NCBI GenBank assembly: GCA_012837935.1
Contig: DUQG01000014.1
Span: 124,001-188,000 of the forward strand
Origin: Bacteroidales bacterium
GTDB taxonomy: Bacteria > Bacteroidota > Bacteroidia > Bacteroidales > Paludibacteraceae
DNA length: 64,000 nt
Reading direction: 5' to 3'
The notes under the pieces were generated by a model. That model was not told the DNA's origin, did not search any database, and saw only the letters and a list, made by a program, of their open reading frames with translations. Shown one piece after another: positions 17,239 to 27,651 of this stretch; position 1 is the stretch's first letter, and every line of letters begins with the position of its first letter. Both the position numbers and the translations under genes were made by a program.

Positions 17239-20200
17239 ATGAAAATATACGAGAGTGCTGTCCGCAAGCCGATTATGACCGCCTTAGTGTTTGTTGGTGT
17301 GATTATACTTGGACTTTTCTCATTGCGTAATTTGCCGGTAGATTTGATGCCCGATATTGATATGAACGTATTGATGGTGGTAACAACCTACCAAGGTGCC
17401 AGTGCGGCAGATATTGAAACAAACGTAACTCGTCCGCTCGAAAATGTGTTGAATACGGTTCCCAACTTGAAAGAATTGACTTCTTTTTCACGTGAAAATC
17501 GTTCCATTGTGATGTTGCACTTTGAGTTTGGGAAGGATTTGGATGAGTTGACGAACGATGTCAGGGATAAGCTGAATTTGGTACAAGCGATGCTTCCTGA
17601 TGCTGCCGAAGACCCTGTGATTATGAAATTCAGTGCCGATATGATTCCGGTAATCATGCTTTCAGCTACGGCAGATAAGAGTATTCCGGCATTGTATCGA
17701 ATTTTGGACGATAATGTGGCAAACCGCTTAGCACGTATTGAGGGTGTTGGTGCAGCATCCATTGCAGGAGCACCACAGCGTGAAATTCACGTGTACGTGG
17801 ATCCGATAAAAATGGAAGCTCATCGTCTCACTGTTGAAGTGTTGGCTCAGAAAATTGGTGCCGAAAACTTAAACGTTCCTGCCGGATCAATGGATATTGG
17901 AAATGAAACTTTCTCTCTTCGTGTACAAGGTGAATTTACCGACCCAAATCAGATTAATAACATCATAGTAGGAAGTTTTGCCGGAAAACCAATTTATCTT
18001 TCAGATGTGGCTACGGTAGTTGACGGATTTGAAGAGCGAGCACAAGAAAACTATACGAACGGTGTGCAAGGTGCGATGATTGTTGTTCAAAAACAATCGG
18101 GTGCCAATACCGTAGAAATTGCGAATGAGGTGATGAAGGCATTACCCGAAATTCAAAAAAACTTACCGCCGGATGTGAAATTGGAAGTAATTAACGATAC
18201 TTCGGATAATATTAAGAAAACTATTGCGGGTTTGGAAGAAACGGTGTTGCTTGCTTTCTTGTTTGTGATGATTGTAGTGCTGTTTTTCTTGGGAAGATGG
18301 CGTGCAAGTATTATCATTATCCTGACAATACCCGTTTCGTTGATTGCATCGTTTATCTATCTTTACGCTACGGGTGGTTCGTTGAATGTGATTTCGCTGA
18401 GTTCGCTTTCCATTGCTATCGGTATGGTGGTGGATGATGCCATTGTGGTGCTTGAAAATATTACTACGCATATTGAGCGAGGTAGTCGTCCAAAAAGTGC
18501 AGCAGTTCACGCTACAAACGAGGTTTCGCTCTCGATTGTTGCATCTACGTTGACGTTGATTGCGGTATTCTTCCCATTGACCTTAGTTACCGGATTTGCC
18601 GGAATCCTATTTAAAGAATTGGGATGGATTGTTACCATTATTATGACCACGTCTTTGATTTGTGCTATGACACTCATACCAATGATGAGTGCGCATATGT
18701 TGCGACTGGACAGAAACCCGACCAAATTAACGTTGAAAATCTATGGACCTATCCAACGTTTCTTGGATAAACTAGATATTCTTTATGCACAACTGGTGAA
18801 TTGGACGGTGAGAAATCGTGCAAAAACTTTGATACTAACTACCCTGTTTTTCTTTGCAAGTTTAGTGCCTATGATTACGGTAGGTACAGAGTTTTTCCCT
18901 GCATCTGACGGTGGTTTTATTTCAGCTCGAGTTGAACTTCCTATAGGTACCCAAATGGAAATAACCAAAGATTTAGCGATGAAATTAACCAATAAATGGA
19001 AGGAAGAAAACCCTGAAATAGAAATGATTAGTTTCAACGTGGGTCAGGCGAGTAGTTTCAATATTTTCGGGTCATTGCAAGCGAGCGGAAGTAATATTTT
19101 TTCTGCAAACATACGTATGGTAGAACTTAATAAAAGAAGTGTTTCTGTTTACGAATTAATAGAGAAAATTCAAAAAGAATTGGATGTACTTCCGGAAGTA
19201 GCAAAATACAATGTATCGACAGGACAAGGCGGAATGATGATGGGTGGACAATCGCAGTTAGCTATTGAAATTTATGGATATGATTTTAAAGAAACCGACC
19301 GAATTGCAAGAGAACTTCAAACACGTCTTGACAATAATATTCCGGGACTTTCTAATACACAGGTAAGTAGGGAAGAGTATGTGCCTGAGTATCAGGTTGA
19401 TTTTGACCGTGATAAATTGGCACTGCATGGTCTGAATATCGCTACGGCTTCTATTTTCTTGAAAAATAGAATTAACGGACTGATAGCATCGCTTTACCGT
19501 GAAGATGGCGAAGAATATATGGTGCGTATTTCTTATGACCCGCGCTATCGTCAGTCACTCGCCGATGTAGAAAATATTTTGATTTACAACAATCAAGGTC
19601 AAGCCATACGGATTAAAGATGTGGGTACGGTGGTAGAACGTTTTACGCCGCCAACCATTGAGCGAAAAGATCGCCAGAGAGTAGTTACCGTATCTGCCAC
19701 TATTTCCGGAACTACGATGGATAAGGCTGTTGCCGCTATTCAAGGCGAAATAGATAAAATAGATATTCCTTCAGAAATAATCGTAGATATTGGTGGTGCG
19801 TATGAAGACCAACAAGAAACATTTGCTGATTTGGGCTTGCTGTTTATTATTATTGTGTTGTTGGTTTACATTGTGATGGCTTCTCAGTTTGAGTCGCTGA
19901 CTTATCCGTTTATTATTATGTTTTCGGTTCCATTCGGTATTTCCGGTGTGGTGTTAATTATGTGGTTGACAGGCGGTACGTTGAACTTGATGTCGTTTAT
20001 TGGATTGATTATGCTTGTGGGGATTGTGGTAAAAAACGGTATTGTACTTGTGGACTACATCAACCTGAACCGCGAACGTGGCATGGGAATTATCCGTGCG
20101 GTGGTGGCAGGCGGAAGGTCTCGTCTGCGTCCGGTGTTGATGACCACAGCCACCACTATTTTTGGTATGCTTCCGCTTGCCTTGTCGCAGAGTGAAGGTT

Positions 20201-20379
20201 CTGAAATGTGGCGTCCGATGGCTCTTACCGTTATTGGTGGTCTTACGGTTTCTACTATTTTGACTTTGCTTGTAGTGCCTGTTTTTTATTCTCTTGCTGC
20301 CGCAATTGGTGTAAGAAGACAATCGAAGAAAATGGCGAAAAAATTTGCACCTGAAAATCAACAAGCAATGAGTTATTAA
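17239..20379 (+). CDS. RND-family efflux transporter, inner-membrane pump
   Basis: 1046 residues with the 12-helix RND layout: first helix near residue 12, PVDLMPDID at the start of the porter domain, then helices 2-6 from about 335 and the second half from about 525. The proton-relay Asp pair is in IGMVVDDAIVVLENI. Type is closest to the HAE1 hydrophobic/amphiphilic exporters, not the heavy-metal type. The C-terminus is a basic cytoplasmic tail. The next gene begins 22 bp after the stop. Confidence 0.95.
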   Translation: MKIYESAVRKPIMTALVFVGVIILGLFSLRNLPVDLMPDIDMNVLMVVTTYQGASAADIETNVTRPLENVLNTVPNLKELTSFSRENRSIVMLHFEFGKDLDELTNDVRDKLNLVQAMLPDAAEDPVIMKFSADMIPVIMLSATADKSIPALYRILDDNVANRLARIEGVGAASIAGAPQREIHVYVDPIKMEAHRLTVEVLAQKIGAENLNVPAGSMDIGNETFSLRVQGEFTDPNQINNIIVGSFAGKPIYLSDVATVVDGFEERAQENYTNGVQGAMIVVQKQSGANTVEIANEVMKALPEIQKNLPPDVKLEVINDTSDNIKKTIAGLEETVLLAFLFVMIVVLFFLGRWRASIIIILTIPVSLIASFIYLYATGGSLNVISLSSLSIAIGMVVDDAIVVLENITTHIERGSRPKSAAVHATNEVSLSIVASTLTLIAVFFPLTLVTGFAGILFKELGWIVTIIMTTSLICAMTLIPMMSAHMLRLDRNPTKLTLKIYGPIQRFLDKLDILYAQLVNWTVRNRAKTLILTTLFFFASLVPMITVGTEFFPASDGGFISARVELPIGTQMEITKDLAMKLTNKWKEENPEIEMISFNVGQASSFNIFGSLQASGSNIFSANIRMVELNKRSVSVYELIEKIQKELDVLPEVAKYNVSTGQGGMMMGGQSQLAIEIYGYDFKETDRIARELQTRLDNNIPGLSNTQVSREEYVPEYQVDFDRDKLALHGLNIATASIFLKNRINGLIASLYREDGEEYMVRISYDPRYRQSLADVENILIYNNQGQAIRIKDVGTVVERFTPPTIERKDRQRVVTVSATISGTTMDKAVAAIQGEIDKIDIPSEIIVDIGGAYEDQQETFADLGLLFIIIVLLVYIVMASQFESLTYPFIIMFSVPFGISGVVLIMWLTGGTLNLMSFIGLIMLVGIVVKNGIVLVDYINLNRERGMGIIRAVVAGGRSRLRPVLMTTATTIFGMLPLALSQSEGSEMWRPMALTVIGGLTVSTILTLLVVPVFYSLAAAIGVRRQSKKMAKKFAPENQQAMSY

Positions 20380-20401
20380 TTTGAAAAGACTATAAATAAA
20401 A

Positions 20402-20695
20402 ATGAAAGCAGTATTTATTCACTTTGACCAGGCACATAAAGATGATGTAATCCGCATTTTGGACAAGTATATGGTTCATGGCTTTACTTTGTGGGATAAT
20501 ACGCAAGGACGTGGAACACGCAACGGCGAGCCGCATTACGGTTCTCACGCTTGGCCTTCGTTAAATAATTCCATCATGACTGTGGTGGAAAATGATATGG
20601 TCAGTAAACTTAAAACAGCTTTAAAAGAGTTGGATGAAATATCGCCGATGCTTGGATTGCGAGTTTTTGTGCTGAATGTGGAAGATGTGTATTAG
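20402..20695 (+). CDS. Small PII-like protein linked to the RND pump
   Basis: 97 residues, the size of a single PII/CutA-type ferredoxin-like domain. MKAVFIHFDQAHKDDVIRILDKY is the first beta-alpha unit; the loop GRGTRNGEPHYGSHAWP sits where PII proteins have the ligand loop; MTVVENDMVSKLKTALKELD and GLRVFVLNVEDV complete the fold. I recall similar proteins at the ends of RND operons, annotated as PII-like or DUF3240-like. The loop has two His and one Glu, which could bind metal or nucleotide. A role in sensing or gating the pump is inference from its position as last gene of the operon. Confidence 0.75.
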   Translation: MKAVFIHFDQAHKDDVIRILDKYMVHGFTLWDNTQGRGTRNGEPHYGSHAWPSLNNSIMTVVENDMVSKLKTALKELDEISPMLGLRVFVLNVEDVY

Positions 20696-20721
20696 AATAC
20701 TAAACTATGATTTATATGATT

Positions 20722-20812
20722 TGTGTGATTTTGATGATAAATTAGAACACAAATTACACAAATCAGCACAAATTTCATTTTCAGTGGGGTTTATCGGCGT
20801 CCAGCTGATGAT
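20722..20812. repeat. Family B dispersed hairpin element, copy 2
   Basis: TGTGATTTTGATGATA lead, ACACAAATTACACAAAT, then CACAAATTTCATTTTCAG, GTGGGG and the hairpin ATCGGC, 5-base loop, GCTGAT (20793-20809) with one G-T pair. Confidence 0.7.
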
Positions 20813-20821
20813 TAAACTATT

Positions 20822-20857
20822 GTAGAGACGTCATATTATGGCGTCTCTACTGTTTTT
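20822..20857. terminator. Hairpin GTAGAGACG/CGTCTCTAC with T run
   Basis: A 9-bp stem that extends by two wobble or Watson-Crick pairs, followed by TGTTTTTTG. It follows the RND operon and fits a terminator, although the same GTAGAGACG-type palindrome is a common dispersed repeat in other genomes. Confidence 0.6.
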
Positions 20858-20899
20858 TGTGCCTATTTTAGCACATTATTCAGGACGCGACTAATAAGA

Positions 20900-21571
20900 C
20901 TATTTGGTAATATACTTCGTTACTCCTTTTACAATCAGAAACTGTGCAACGATATAGGAAATCATTACATTCCAATGGTTGTAAGGGATAGGAGTGTAGA
21001 ATTTATTAATTGCAATAAAAGAATCGGAAATTACAAATAGAAAAGCACCTACAGCAATTATCCATCCCACTTTTCCAAACCTTGTCAGATGAAGCGCAAA
21101 AATTAACATTGTACCGATAACCAAAGTATATAAAATGCTCGGCAGCACAAGTGCGTCAGCATGCGGAATTAACAAATAAAGCAAACCTGCTGCATAAAGA
21201 ACAACTAACAAGGTTTTCGGAAAATGAAAGGAAATGTGATTGTCTTTTATTATGCTTCTGAAAGTAAAAATATAGAAAATATGTCCAGCCAAAAAAGCCG
21301 ATAAACCCAACACAAAGAAAAGAGTATTTCCATGACCAAACATCAGCAACACATCACCCATCAGGCAAAATACCAACGCAAAAATCATTAAGGTTTTAAG
21401 TTTGGTGGTTTTGTTTGCTGTAGCATTTAGAAAGTAAAATAGCAAACTGCCTACAATAAGCGGCTTAAATATTAGCAGTAGCCATTGTTGCTGTAACCAC
21501 ATTGCTATAAGGTAAGTTGCTACAACAAAAAGAAATAGGATAAGTGGGATTTTATTGATTGTTTTTACCAC
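20900..21571 (-). CDS. YhhN-family membrane protein (lysoplasmalogenase-like)
   Basis: 223 residues and about eight transmembrane helices. The family pattern is clear: LVFCLMGDVLLMF, LSAFLAGHIFYIFTF and GAFLFVISDSFIAINKF carry the conserved Asp and His residues of the TMEM86/YhhN group. Animal TMEM86 hydrolyses the vinyl ether of lysoplasmalogen; bacterial members are assumed to act on similar lipids, which is not proven. It ends opposite the RND operon terminator. Confidence 0.85.
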   Translation of the reverse strand: MVKTINKIPLILFLFVVATYLIAMWLQQQWLLLIFKPLIVGSLLFYFLNATANKTTKLKTLMIFALVFCLMGDVLLMFGHGNTLFFVLGLSAFLAGHIFYIFTFRSIIKDNHISFHFPKTLLVVLYAAGLLYLLIPHADALVLPSILYTLVIGTMLIFALHLTRFGKVGWIIAVGAFLFVISDSFIAINKFYTPIPYNHWNVMISYIVAQFLIVKGVTKYITK

Positions 21572-21637
21572 GTGTGAATGCTTAAAATCATCAAAAACAG
21601 TTTATGGATAATGGCGTTTGGAACGGCAATGTCCTAT

Positions 21638-22717
21638 TTACAGCTCACTTTCCTTCATTCTTTCGGCATTTTCAGCAATAGTTAGCTGGTCGATAATATC
21701 TTGAATATCGCCGTCCATAAAGGCAGAAAGATTGTAAATTGTGTAGTTGATGCGGTGGTCGGTAATGCGACCTTGCGGATAGTTGTAAGTACGGATTTTG
21801 GCAGAACGGTCACCTGTAGAAACCATTGTTTTACGCTTAGCCGCAATGGCATCCACATGTTTTTGATACTCCATATTGTAAATTTTGGTACGTAGCATTT
21901 CCATCGCAATTTCACGGTTACCCAACTGCGTACGAGCCTGCTGACTTACCACTACAATTCCCGTAGGACGGTGTGTTAACTGTACTTTGGTTTCCACTTT
22001 ATTCACATTCTGTCCACCTGCACCACCTGAGCGAGCGGTATGAAACTCAATATCAGCCGGATTAATCTGCACATCAAATTCATCGGCTTCAGGAAGAACG
22101 GCTACCGTAGCAGCAGAAGTATGTACGCGCCCTTGCGTTTCGGTTTCAGGTACACGCTGAACACGGTGCACGCCGCTTTCGTATTTCAAAGTGCCATATA
22201 CATTTTCGCCCGTAACGGTAAAAATAATCTCTTTGTAGCCGCCAATAGTTCCTTCGCTAAAGTCGGTAACTTCCACTTTCCATCCTTTGCTTTGGCAGTA
22301 GTATTGGTACATTTTGAAAAGGTCGCCGGCAAAAATAGCAGCTTCATCACCACCCGTACCTCCACGAATTTCCATAACCACATTTTTCGCATCTTCCGGA
22401 TCGGCAGGAATAAGTAGCACCTTAATGTTTTCTTCCATTGCGGGGATTTTGCTTTCCAAGTCGTCCAATTCCATACGAGCCATTTCTTTCATTTCAGGGT
22501 CGTTTTCATTAGCCAAAATATCTTTTGCTTCTTGGATGTTTAACAAAGCCGTTTTGTACTCTTTGCGTGCATCCATCAGTTTTGAAAGCTCGCTGTATTC
22601 CTTGTTTAGCTTTACATAGCGGTTCATGTCGGCTATCACAGCCGGGTCGGTTATAAGTAGGGAAATCTCTTCAAATTTATGTTGAAGTCCGTCCAGTTTA
22701 TCGAGTAATGATGACAT
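21638..22717 (-). CDS. prfA: Peptide chain release factor 1
   Basis: Reads UAA and UAG stop codons and releases the finished peptide. 359 residues, with the GGQ hydrolysis motif at 234-236 in [17 protein letters not shown] and an RF1-type codon-recognition region before it. The adjacent [23 protein letters not shown] is highly conserved. No frameshift site is present, as expected for RF1 as opposed to RF2. TAATTTTG on the minus strand at 22784-22791 is a possible -7 box. Confidence 0.97.
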   Translation of the reverse strand: MSSLLDKLDGLQHKFEEISLLITDPAVIADMNRYVKLNKEYSELSKLMDARKEYKTALLNIQEAKDILANENDPEMKEMARMELDDLESKIPAMEENIKVLLIPADPEDAKNVVMEIRGGTGGDEAAIFAGDLFKMYQYYCQSKGWKVEVTDFSEGTIGGYKEIIFTVTGENVYGTLKYESGVHRVQRVPETETQGRVHTSAATVAVLPEADEFDVQINPADIEFHTARSGGAGGQNVNKVETKVQLTHRPTGIVVVSQQARTQLGNREIAMEMLRTKIYNMEYQKHVDAIAAKRKTMVSTGDRSAKIRTYNYPQGRITDHRINYTIYNLSAFMDGDIQDIIDQLTIAENAERMKESEL

Positions 22718-22862
22718 TTATTTCTTGCTGTTTTTATGTTTTAAGTGTCGAGATAAATGGCTTTTTAGACCATTAATGTTTTGCAAAATTACGTTTTTTT
22801 TGACAAGTGTGAAAATACAGAAGCAATCGGGATAATTTTTTCTGTGTGATGAATGCTTAACT

Positions 22863-23771
22863 TTATTGTTTTCTATCTATTCCAATATCTTGCATGGATA
22901 GCGGGTCTTCAATAGGTTCAATGTGTGAAGTTACCGTAACCGATCCGGAAAACATATTTTCAATCGTAATTTCAATTTCTTCTGCGAAATCATGTCCTTG
23001 CTTTACGTTCCAATCGCCGGGAACTAAAACGTGTAGCGAGATAAACTTCCGCGTTCCGGCTTGGCGAGTCATTAGCGAGTGGTAATCTATTTTGTCCGTT
23101 TTTAAATCATTCAAATAATCGGTAATAAGTTTCAATTCCTCTTCCGGAATAGCAGCATCCATTAATGCATTGGCAGAGCGTCTAAGTAGTTGAAATCCTG
23201 TCCAAATAATGTTGAGAGCAACAAAGATAGCAATGATTGGGTCGAGAATCAGCCATTCGGTTAGTCGAACCAAAAGCACCGCTGCAATTACACCCACAGA
23301 AGTCCATACGTCTGTCATCAGGTGCTTGCCATCCGCTTCGAGCAGTAGGGAATTGTGCTTTTTGGCATTTTTTAGTAATACCGTTGCTGCACCTAAATTG
23401 ATAAGCGAAGCACTTAGTGAAATAGCCAACCCCAAACTAACATTTTCGATGGGGTGCGGGTTGAAAAGTCGAGGAACGGCAGACCAAATAATGCTAAATG
23501 CTGCTACCAAAATCAGTCCGCCTTCAATGGCACTTGAAAAATACTCCGCTTTGGTATGTCCAAACTCGTGCTTCTTGTCGGCAGGCATTTCCGAAATATA
23601 TATCATCAGCAGTGCCACCAAAGCAGCTATCAGATTGACACACGACTCCAACGCATCGGACAAAAGTCCCATAGACCCGGTTATATAGTAGGCGTAAAAT
23701 TTCAGTCCAATCGTAAGTACTGCAGCCACGATGGAAAGATAAGCGAATTTTTTAAGGGATTGTTTTTTCAT
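22863..23771 (-). CDS. Cation diffusion facilitator (CDF) family transporter
   Basis: Exports divalent metal ions such as zinc or iron in exchange for protons. 302 residues, six transmembrane helices and a C-terminal ferredoxin-like cytoplasmic domain. Metal-site motifs are SDALESCVN in helix 2 and DGKHLMTDVWTS in helix 5; HEFGHTKAEYF is the usual loop. The C-terminal HVLVPGDWNVKQGHDFAEEIE is the dimer domain. It starts directly adjacent to the upstream aminotransferase stop, so the two are co-transcribed. Confidence 0.93.
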   Translation of the reverse strand: MKKQSLKKFAYLSIVAAVLTIGLKFYAYYITGSMGLLSDALESCVNLIAALVALLMIYISEMPADKKHEFGHTKAEYFSSAIEGGLILVAAFSIIWSAVPRLFNPHPIENVSLGLAISLSASLINLGAATVLLKNAKKHNSLLLEADGKHLMTDVWTSVGVIAAVLLVRLTEWLILDPIIAIFVALNIIWTGFQLLRRSANALMDAAIPEEELKLITDYLNDLKTDKIDYHSLMTRQAGTRKFISLHVLVPGDWNVKQGHDFAEEIEITIENMFSGSVTVTSHIEPIEDPLSMQDIGIDRKQ

Positions 23772-24965
23772 TTACCTATTATTATACGCTTCTATCGCTT
23801 TGGCAAGTACCACCAACGCATGTTTTAGGTCTTCTTTATTTAAGACATAGGCAATGCGTACTTCATCTTTTCCATGATTTGGGTCGGTGTAAAATCCGCT
23901 AGCTGGTGCCATCATCACAGTGCAACCTTCGTATTCAAAATCAGAAAGACACCATGCGCAGAATTTATCCGAATCATCGATTGGCAGTCGTGCCGTAGTG
24001 TAAAATGCACCCATTGGAATTGGCGAATAGACACCCGGAATGCGGTTTAATCCGTCAATCAGGAATTTTCGGCGTTCCATATATTCGTCGTAAACTTCCA
24101 TTAAATATTCAGGTGGTGCATCCATAGCAGCTTCGGCGGCAAGTTGACCAATAAGGGGTGGACTAAGACGTGCTTGACAGAACTTCATCACTGTTTTTCG
24201 TACTTCTTTGTTTTTGGTAACTAATGCTCCAATCCGAATTCCGCAAGCGCTGTATCGTTTGGAAACACTGTCAATTAGAATTACATTTTCTTCAATGCCA
24301 TCCAAATGGAAAGCCGAAATATAGGGTGCACCTGTGTAGCAAAATTCACGATACACTTCATCGGAAAACAGATACAAATCGTATTTTCTTACCAAATCCC
24401 GAATTAAATTCATCTCTTTGCGAGTATAAAGATATCCGGTTGGGTTGTTCGGATTGCAGATTAAAATTCCTTTAGTTTTCGGTGTGATTTGCTCTTCAAA
24501 CTTCTCAATCGATGGCAATGAAAATCCTTCATCAATGCTTGAAATCACAGGTTTAATAACTGCACCGGCAGCTATGGCAAATGCCGTGTAATTGGCATAA
24601 GCAGGCTCAGGAACGATAATTTCATCACCCGGATCTAAGCAGCTATTAAATGCAAAACTAACTGCTTCAGAACCGCCGGTTGTTACAATAATATCATCAA
24701 AAGCCACATCGATATTGAAAGAGCGATAGTATTCGGCAAGTCTTATACGCAAAGATTTGTTGCCGTCACTCGGACTGTACTCAAAAATCTCTTTATCGAA
24801 ACTGCGAATGGCATCCAATGCCACTTTAGGCGTTTTAATATCGGGCTGACCGATATTAAGGTGATACACTTTAATCCCACGAGCTTTGGCTTTTTCAGCT
24901 AATGGTGCAAGCTTACGAATAGGTGATTGTGGCATTGCTTTGCCGCGAGTTGAAATTGTTGGCAT
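23772..24965 (-). CDS. Class I pyridoxal-phosphate aminotransferase
   Basis: 397 residues, fold-type I. Motifs: NIGQPDIKTP at the N-terminus, GGSEAVSFAF for the phosphate contact, CNPNNPTGYLYT, the Asp/Tyr pair in LFSDEVYREF, and the PLP lysine Lys236 in SVSKRYSACGIRIG with the following Arg. Closest to aspartate or multi-specific aminotransferases; the amino-acid substrate is not determined. There is no gap before the CDF gene. Confidence 0.9.
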   Translation of the reverse strand: MPTISTRGKAMPQSPIRKLAPLAEKAKARGIKVYHLNIGQPDIKTPKVALDAIRSFDKEIFEYSPSDGNKSLRIRLAEYYRSFNIDVAFDDIIVTTGGSEAVSFAFNSCLDPGDEIIVPEPAYANYTAFAIAAGAVIKPVISSIDEGFSLPSIEKFEEQITPKTKGILICNPNNPTGYLYTRKEMNLIRDLVRKYDLYLFSDEVYREFCYTGAPYISAFHLDGIEENVILIDSVSKRYSACGIRIGALVTKNKEVRKTVMKFCQARLSPPLIGQLAAEAAMDAPPEYLMEVYDEYMERRKFLIDGLNRIPGVYSPIPMGAFYTTARLPIDDSDKFCAWCLSDFEYEGCTVMMAPASGFYTDPNHGKDEVRIAYVLNKEDLKHALVVLAKAIEAYNNR

Positions 24966-25046
24966 ATTTTATAAATTAGTTGTATTTGTTTTGTTGATGT
25001 TTTTGTAAAAATAAAAGTAAAATGCTTATTAAGCTTGTCGAAACAA

Positions 25047-25081
25047 GACTATCGACTATCTACTACAAACTACCGACTATT
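25047..25081. repeat. Heptad array starting at the TonB-receptor stop
   Basis: On the minus strand directly after the TAG: TCGGTAG, TTTGTAG, TAGATAG, TCGATAG, then decay. The TAG in each unit matches the stop codon itself. Confidence 0.75.
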
Positions 25082-27536
25082 TTACGTCGATAATTAACTT
25101 CAAATTAAACTGTCTTCCTGTCAAAAAGTTCGGACTACCGTGCTGATAACCGTAAATGTCTGACACCCAATAGATAGAGTTCTCGTTTTTGAAGTCAAAT
25201 AAGTTGAAAACTTCAAAGTTTAACCAAAGATTTGCAAAATTACGCATAATTTTTTTCTTCATCAACTTATCATCACCATTAACTAACACTCTTGATGCAC
25301 CAATATCCACTCTTTTGTAATCTCGAAGGCGGAATTTATCGCCCATATAGCGTGGACTTCGTGGCGGTCCCACGGGTAATCCGTCGGAATAGACTGCTTT
25401 CAGATGAAGTTTGTATTTTGGGTTGCCCGGCAAATAATCCGAAAGCATCATTGCCAAACTGTAACGTGCTTCATTCGGGCGGGAAATCCATCCGGGATAG
25501 ATAGTTTTTCCGTTGCTGTCAATGTAAAAATCATCCTGCAAATCTTCTTTTGATTGCATCAGGGAAATATTTATCCATGAATCGGTACCCGGAACAAGTT
25601 CGCCGTAAAGTTTCAAATCAATTCCGGCGGTGTAAGCTTTTGCATCATTTTTTCCCGAATAACGAATGCGCACATTATCCACGTGGTAGGTCGTTACACG
25701 ATCTGCAAGCTTGAGATAGGTTTCGGCTGTAAACTTAAAAGGTCGTCCCAACATACGGAAATAGTGGTCGCCACCCAACACAAAGTGCAGTGAGCGTTGC
25801 GCTTTGAGATTAGGGTTTAGCTCTACTTTCACATTTCCCAATGCATCGGAAACGGTATCTCGCAGCTCTTTGTAGAAAGGCGATTGATAATAAACACCCG
25901 TGGCAAAACGGAAACTGAAATCTTTGTCCCAATGCGGCAAAATAGAAATCGATGCACGCGGACTGAATAAAAATTCTTTGTTGTACGTCCAATAACTTGC
26001 ACGCACACCGCCTGTTATCGCAAACAGTGCCGCATCCGTATTCCAACGATAAGTGTCTTGCACAAATGCCGAAATTCGGAAACTTTGCAGTTTTTCATTC
26101 GAGCGTAGGTTGTAGAAAAGATTCAGTTCGCTGTCGTCTTTGTAAGGCAAAGAATATCCTGCTGAATCACGCCATTCCCATTCCACAATTTTGTCCGAAA
26201 TGATTTCTTGTTGGAAATTGGCACCCCAACGCAGCGTATGTCCCGATTTGATATATTCGCCCGAATGCGCAATGCTTGCCACGCTTGCTTTCAGCCTGTT
26301 TCGGGCGTGTTCGTGATAAGTTCCCACACCCAATTTTTCGCCTTCTTCCACTTCGCCTGTATCACCCATTTTCAGTTCGCTAAGCACATACTCGCCACGA
26401 ATGTCAAAAGTCTCGTTTTCATTAGAATGAAAAGCAGATGCGGTAAGTCCTAATTTCAGATTGTCTTTGGGTTTGTAGTTGAGCGAAAGTGCACCGAACA
26501 GGGTTTGAAACAAATCTTTTTCTTGTCCTTGATAATATACTTTCAGCTTTTCAGCCATCTGAAAAGTTCCAAATCGAGTTTCTCTATCTTCAGGAATAAA
26601 GGTGTAATCGTTTCTCGAAAAATTCCCCAAAAAACTAATCTCGGTTTTCGGTGTGAGTTGGAAAGTCAGGTAGTTTTGATAATCCACAAAGTTGGGTTGG
26701 TAATTTCCTTTTGTGTCGAGCGTTCCCAATAAATATCTCGAAGTTTTGTAGCGAATGCCGTGCATCTGTGTGAAACGTTTACTTGCAGTACCCACATAAG
26801 CTGATGCACCCAACAAACTTATCATTCCCGATGCTTCGAAAGAAGTTGGTTTTTTGTATTTTACATCCAAAACCGATGCCGATTTGTCGCCGTATTCCGC
26901 ATTAAATCCACCCGATGAAAATGCCACACTTCCTACCATATCGGGATTGATAAAGCTCAAACCTTCCTGCTGTCCGGCACGAATAAGCAGCGGACGATAA
27001 ATTTCCGTACCGTTGACATAGACGATGTTTTCATCAAAATTTCCACCCCGAACGTTGTATTGTGAACTTAGTTCATTATTGGAAGTTACACCTGCAAAAC
27101 TAACCAACAGCGACTCAAAGTTTCCGCTCGTGTTGGGCATCATACGGTATTTTTCTGCTTCTAATCTTTCCATGTTAGATGTGCTGCGTCGGTCTGCACG
27201 TACACTGACTACATCCAATTCGGTGGACGAGTAGGGAAGTACCACGGTTATTTGCACCACTTGTTTCCCCGCGGGAATGGTGTGGCGAATGGTTTCAAAA
27301 CCTACGTGTGAAAAAACTATGGTCAGCGAGTCGGAAGTCGTTGTAATCAGGTCGTAGTAGCCGTTTATATTGGTAGTAGTGCCAATGTCGGTATTCTCAA
27401 AACGAACACTTGCATTTTCCACGCTGCGATTGGTTTCATCTACCACATAGCCATACACGCGCAAGTTTTGCCTTTGTGCTGCAGCACTCAAAGCAAAAAC
27501 CAAACATATAATTAGGCAGAAAATTTTATTTTTCAT
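25077..27536 (-). CDS. TonB-dependent receptor with carboxypeptidase-like N-domain
   Basis: 819 residues. MKNKIFCLIICLVFALSAAAQ is the signal peptide and fixes the start at 27536. A carboxypeptidase-regulatory-like domain follows (VYGYVVDETNRSVENASVRFE), then the plug with NVRGGNFDENIVYVNGTEIYRP and a 22-strand barrel ending in an aromatic-terminated strand (FNLKLIIDVK). It imports a ligand with energy from TonB/ExbBD. No SusD partner is adjacent, so a carbohydrate role is not indicated. The ligand is unknown. Confidence 0.92.
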   Translation of the reverse strand: MKNKIFCLIICLVFALSAAAQRQNLRVYGYVVDETNRSVENASVRFENTDIGTTTNINGYYDLITTTSDSLTIVFSHVGFETIRHTIPAGKQVVQITVVLPYSSTELDVVSVRADRRSTSNMERLEAEKYRMMPNTSGNFESLLVSFAGVTSNNELSSQYNVRGGNFDENIVYVNGTEIYRPLLIRAGQQEGLSFINPDMVGSVAFSSGGFNAEYGDKSASVLDVKYKKPTSFEASGMISLLGASAYVGTASKRFTQMHGIRYKTSRYLLGTLDTKGNYQPNFVDYQNYLTFQLTPKTEISFLGNFSRNDYTFIPEDRETRFGTFQMAEKLKVYYQGQEKDLFQTLFGALSLNYKPKDNLKLGLTASAFHSNENETFDIRGEYVLSELKMGDTGEVEEGEKLGVGTYHEHARNRLKASVASIAHSGEYIKSGHTLRWGANFQQEIISDKIVEWEWRDSAGYSLPYKDDSELNLFYNLRSNEKLQSFRISAFVQDTYRWNTDAALFAITGGVRASYWTYNKEFLFSPRASISILPHWDKDFSFRFATGVYYQSPFYKELRDTVSDALGNVKVELNPNLKAQRSLHFVLGGDHYFRMLGRPFKFTAETYLKLADRVTTYHVDNVRIRYSGKNDAKAYTAGIDLKLYGELVPGTDSWINISLMQSKEDLQDDFYIDSNGKTIYPGWISRPNEARYSLAMMLSDYLPGNPKYKLHLKAVYSDGLPVGPPRSPRYMGDKFRLRDYKRVDIGASRVLVNGDDKLMKKKIMRNFANLWLNFEVFNLFDFKNENSIYWVSDIYGYQHGSPNFLTGRQFNLKLIIDVK

Positions 27537-27651
27537 TTTCGGTGCTCTGTAACAGATAACAATTATAAACAACAATTAAACGTCAATCTCGTCTTTTTAT
27601 TTGTTTAACCAACAAAATTAGTGATAATCCCGACTTTCTCCAAAATTTTAG

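Noticed and set aside
19962-20195. Frame of 77 codons overlapping the RND pump gene
   Set aside because: Shadow of the well-conserved helices of the pump in another frame.
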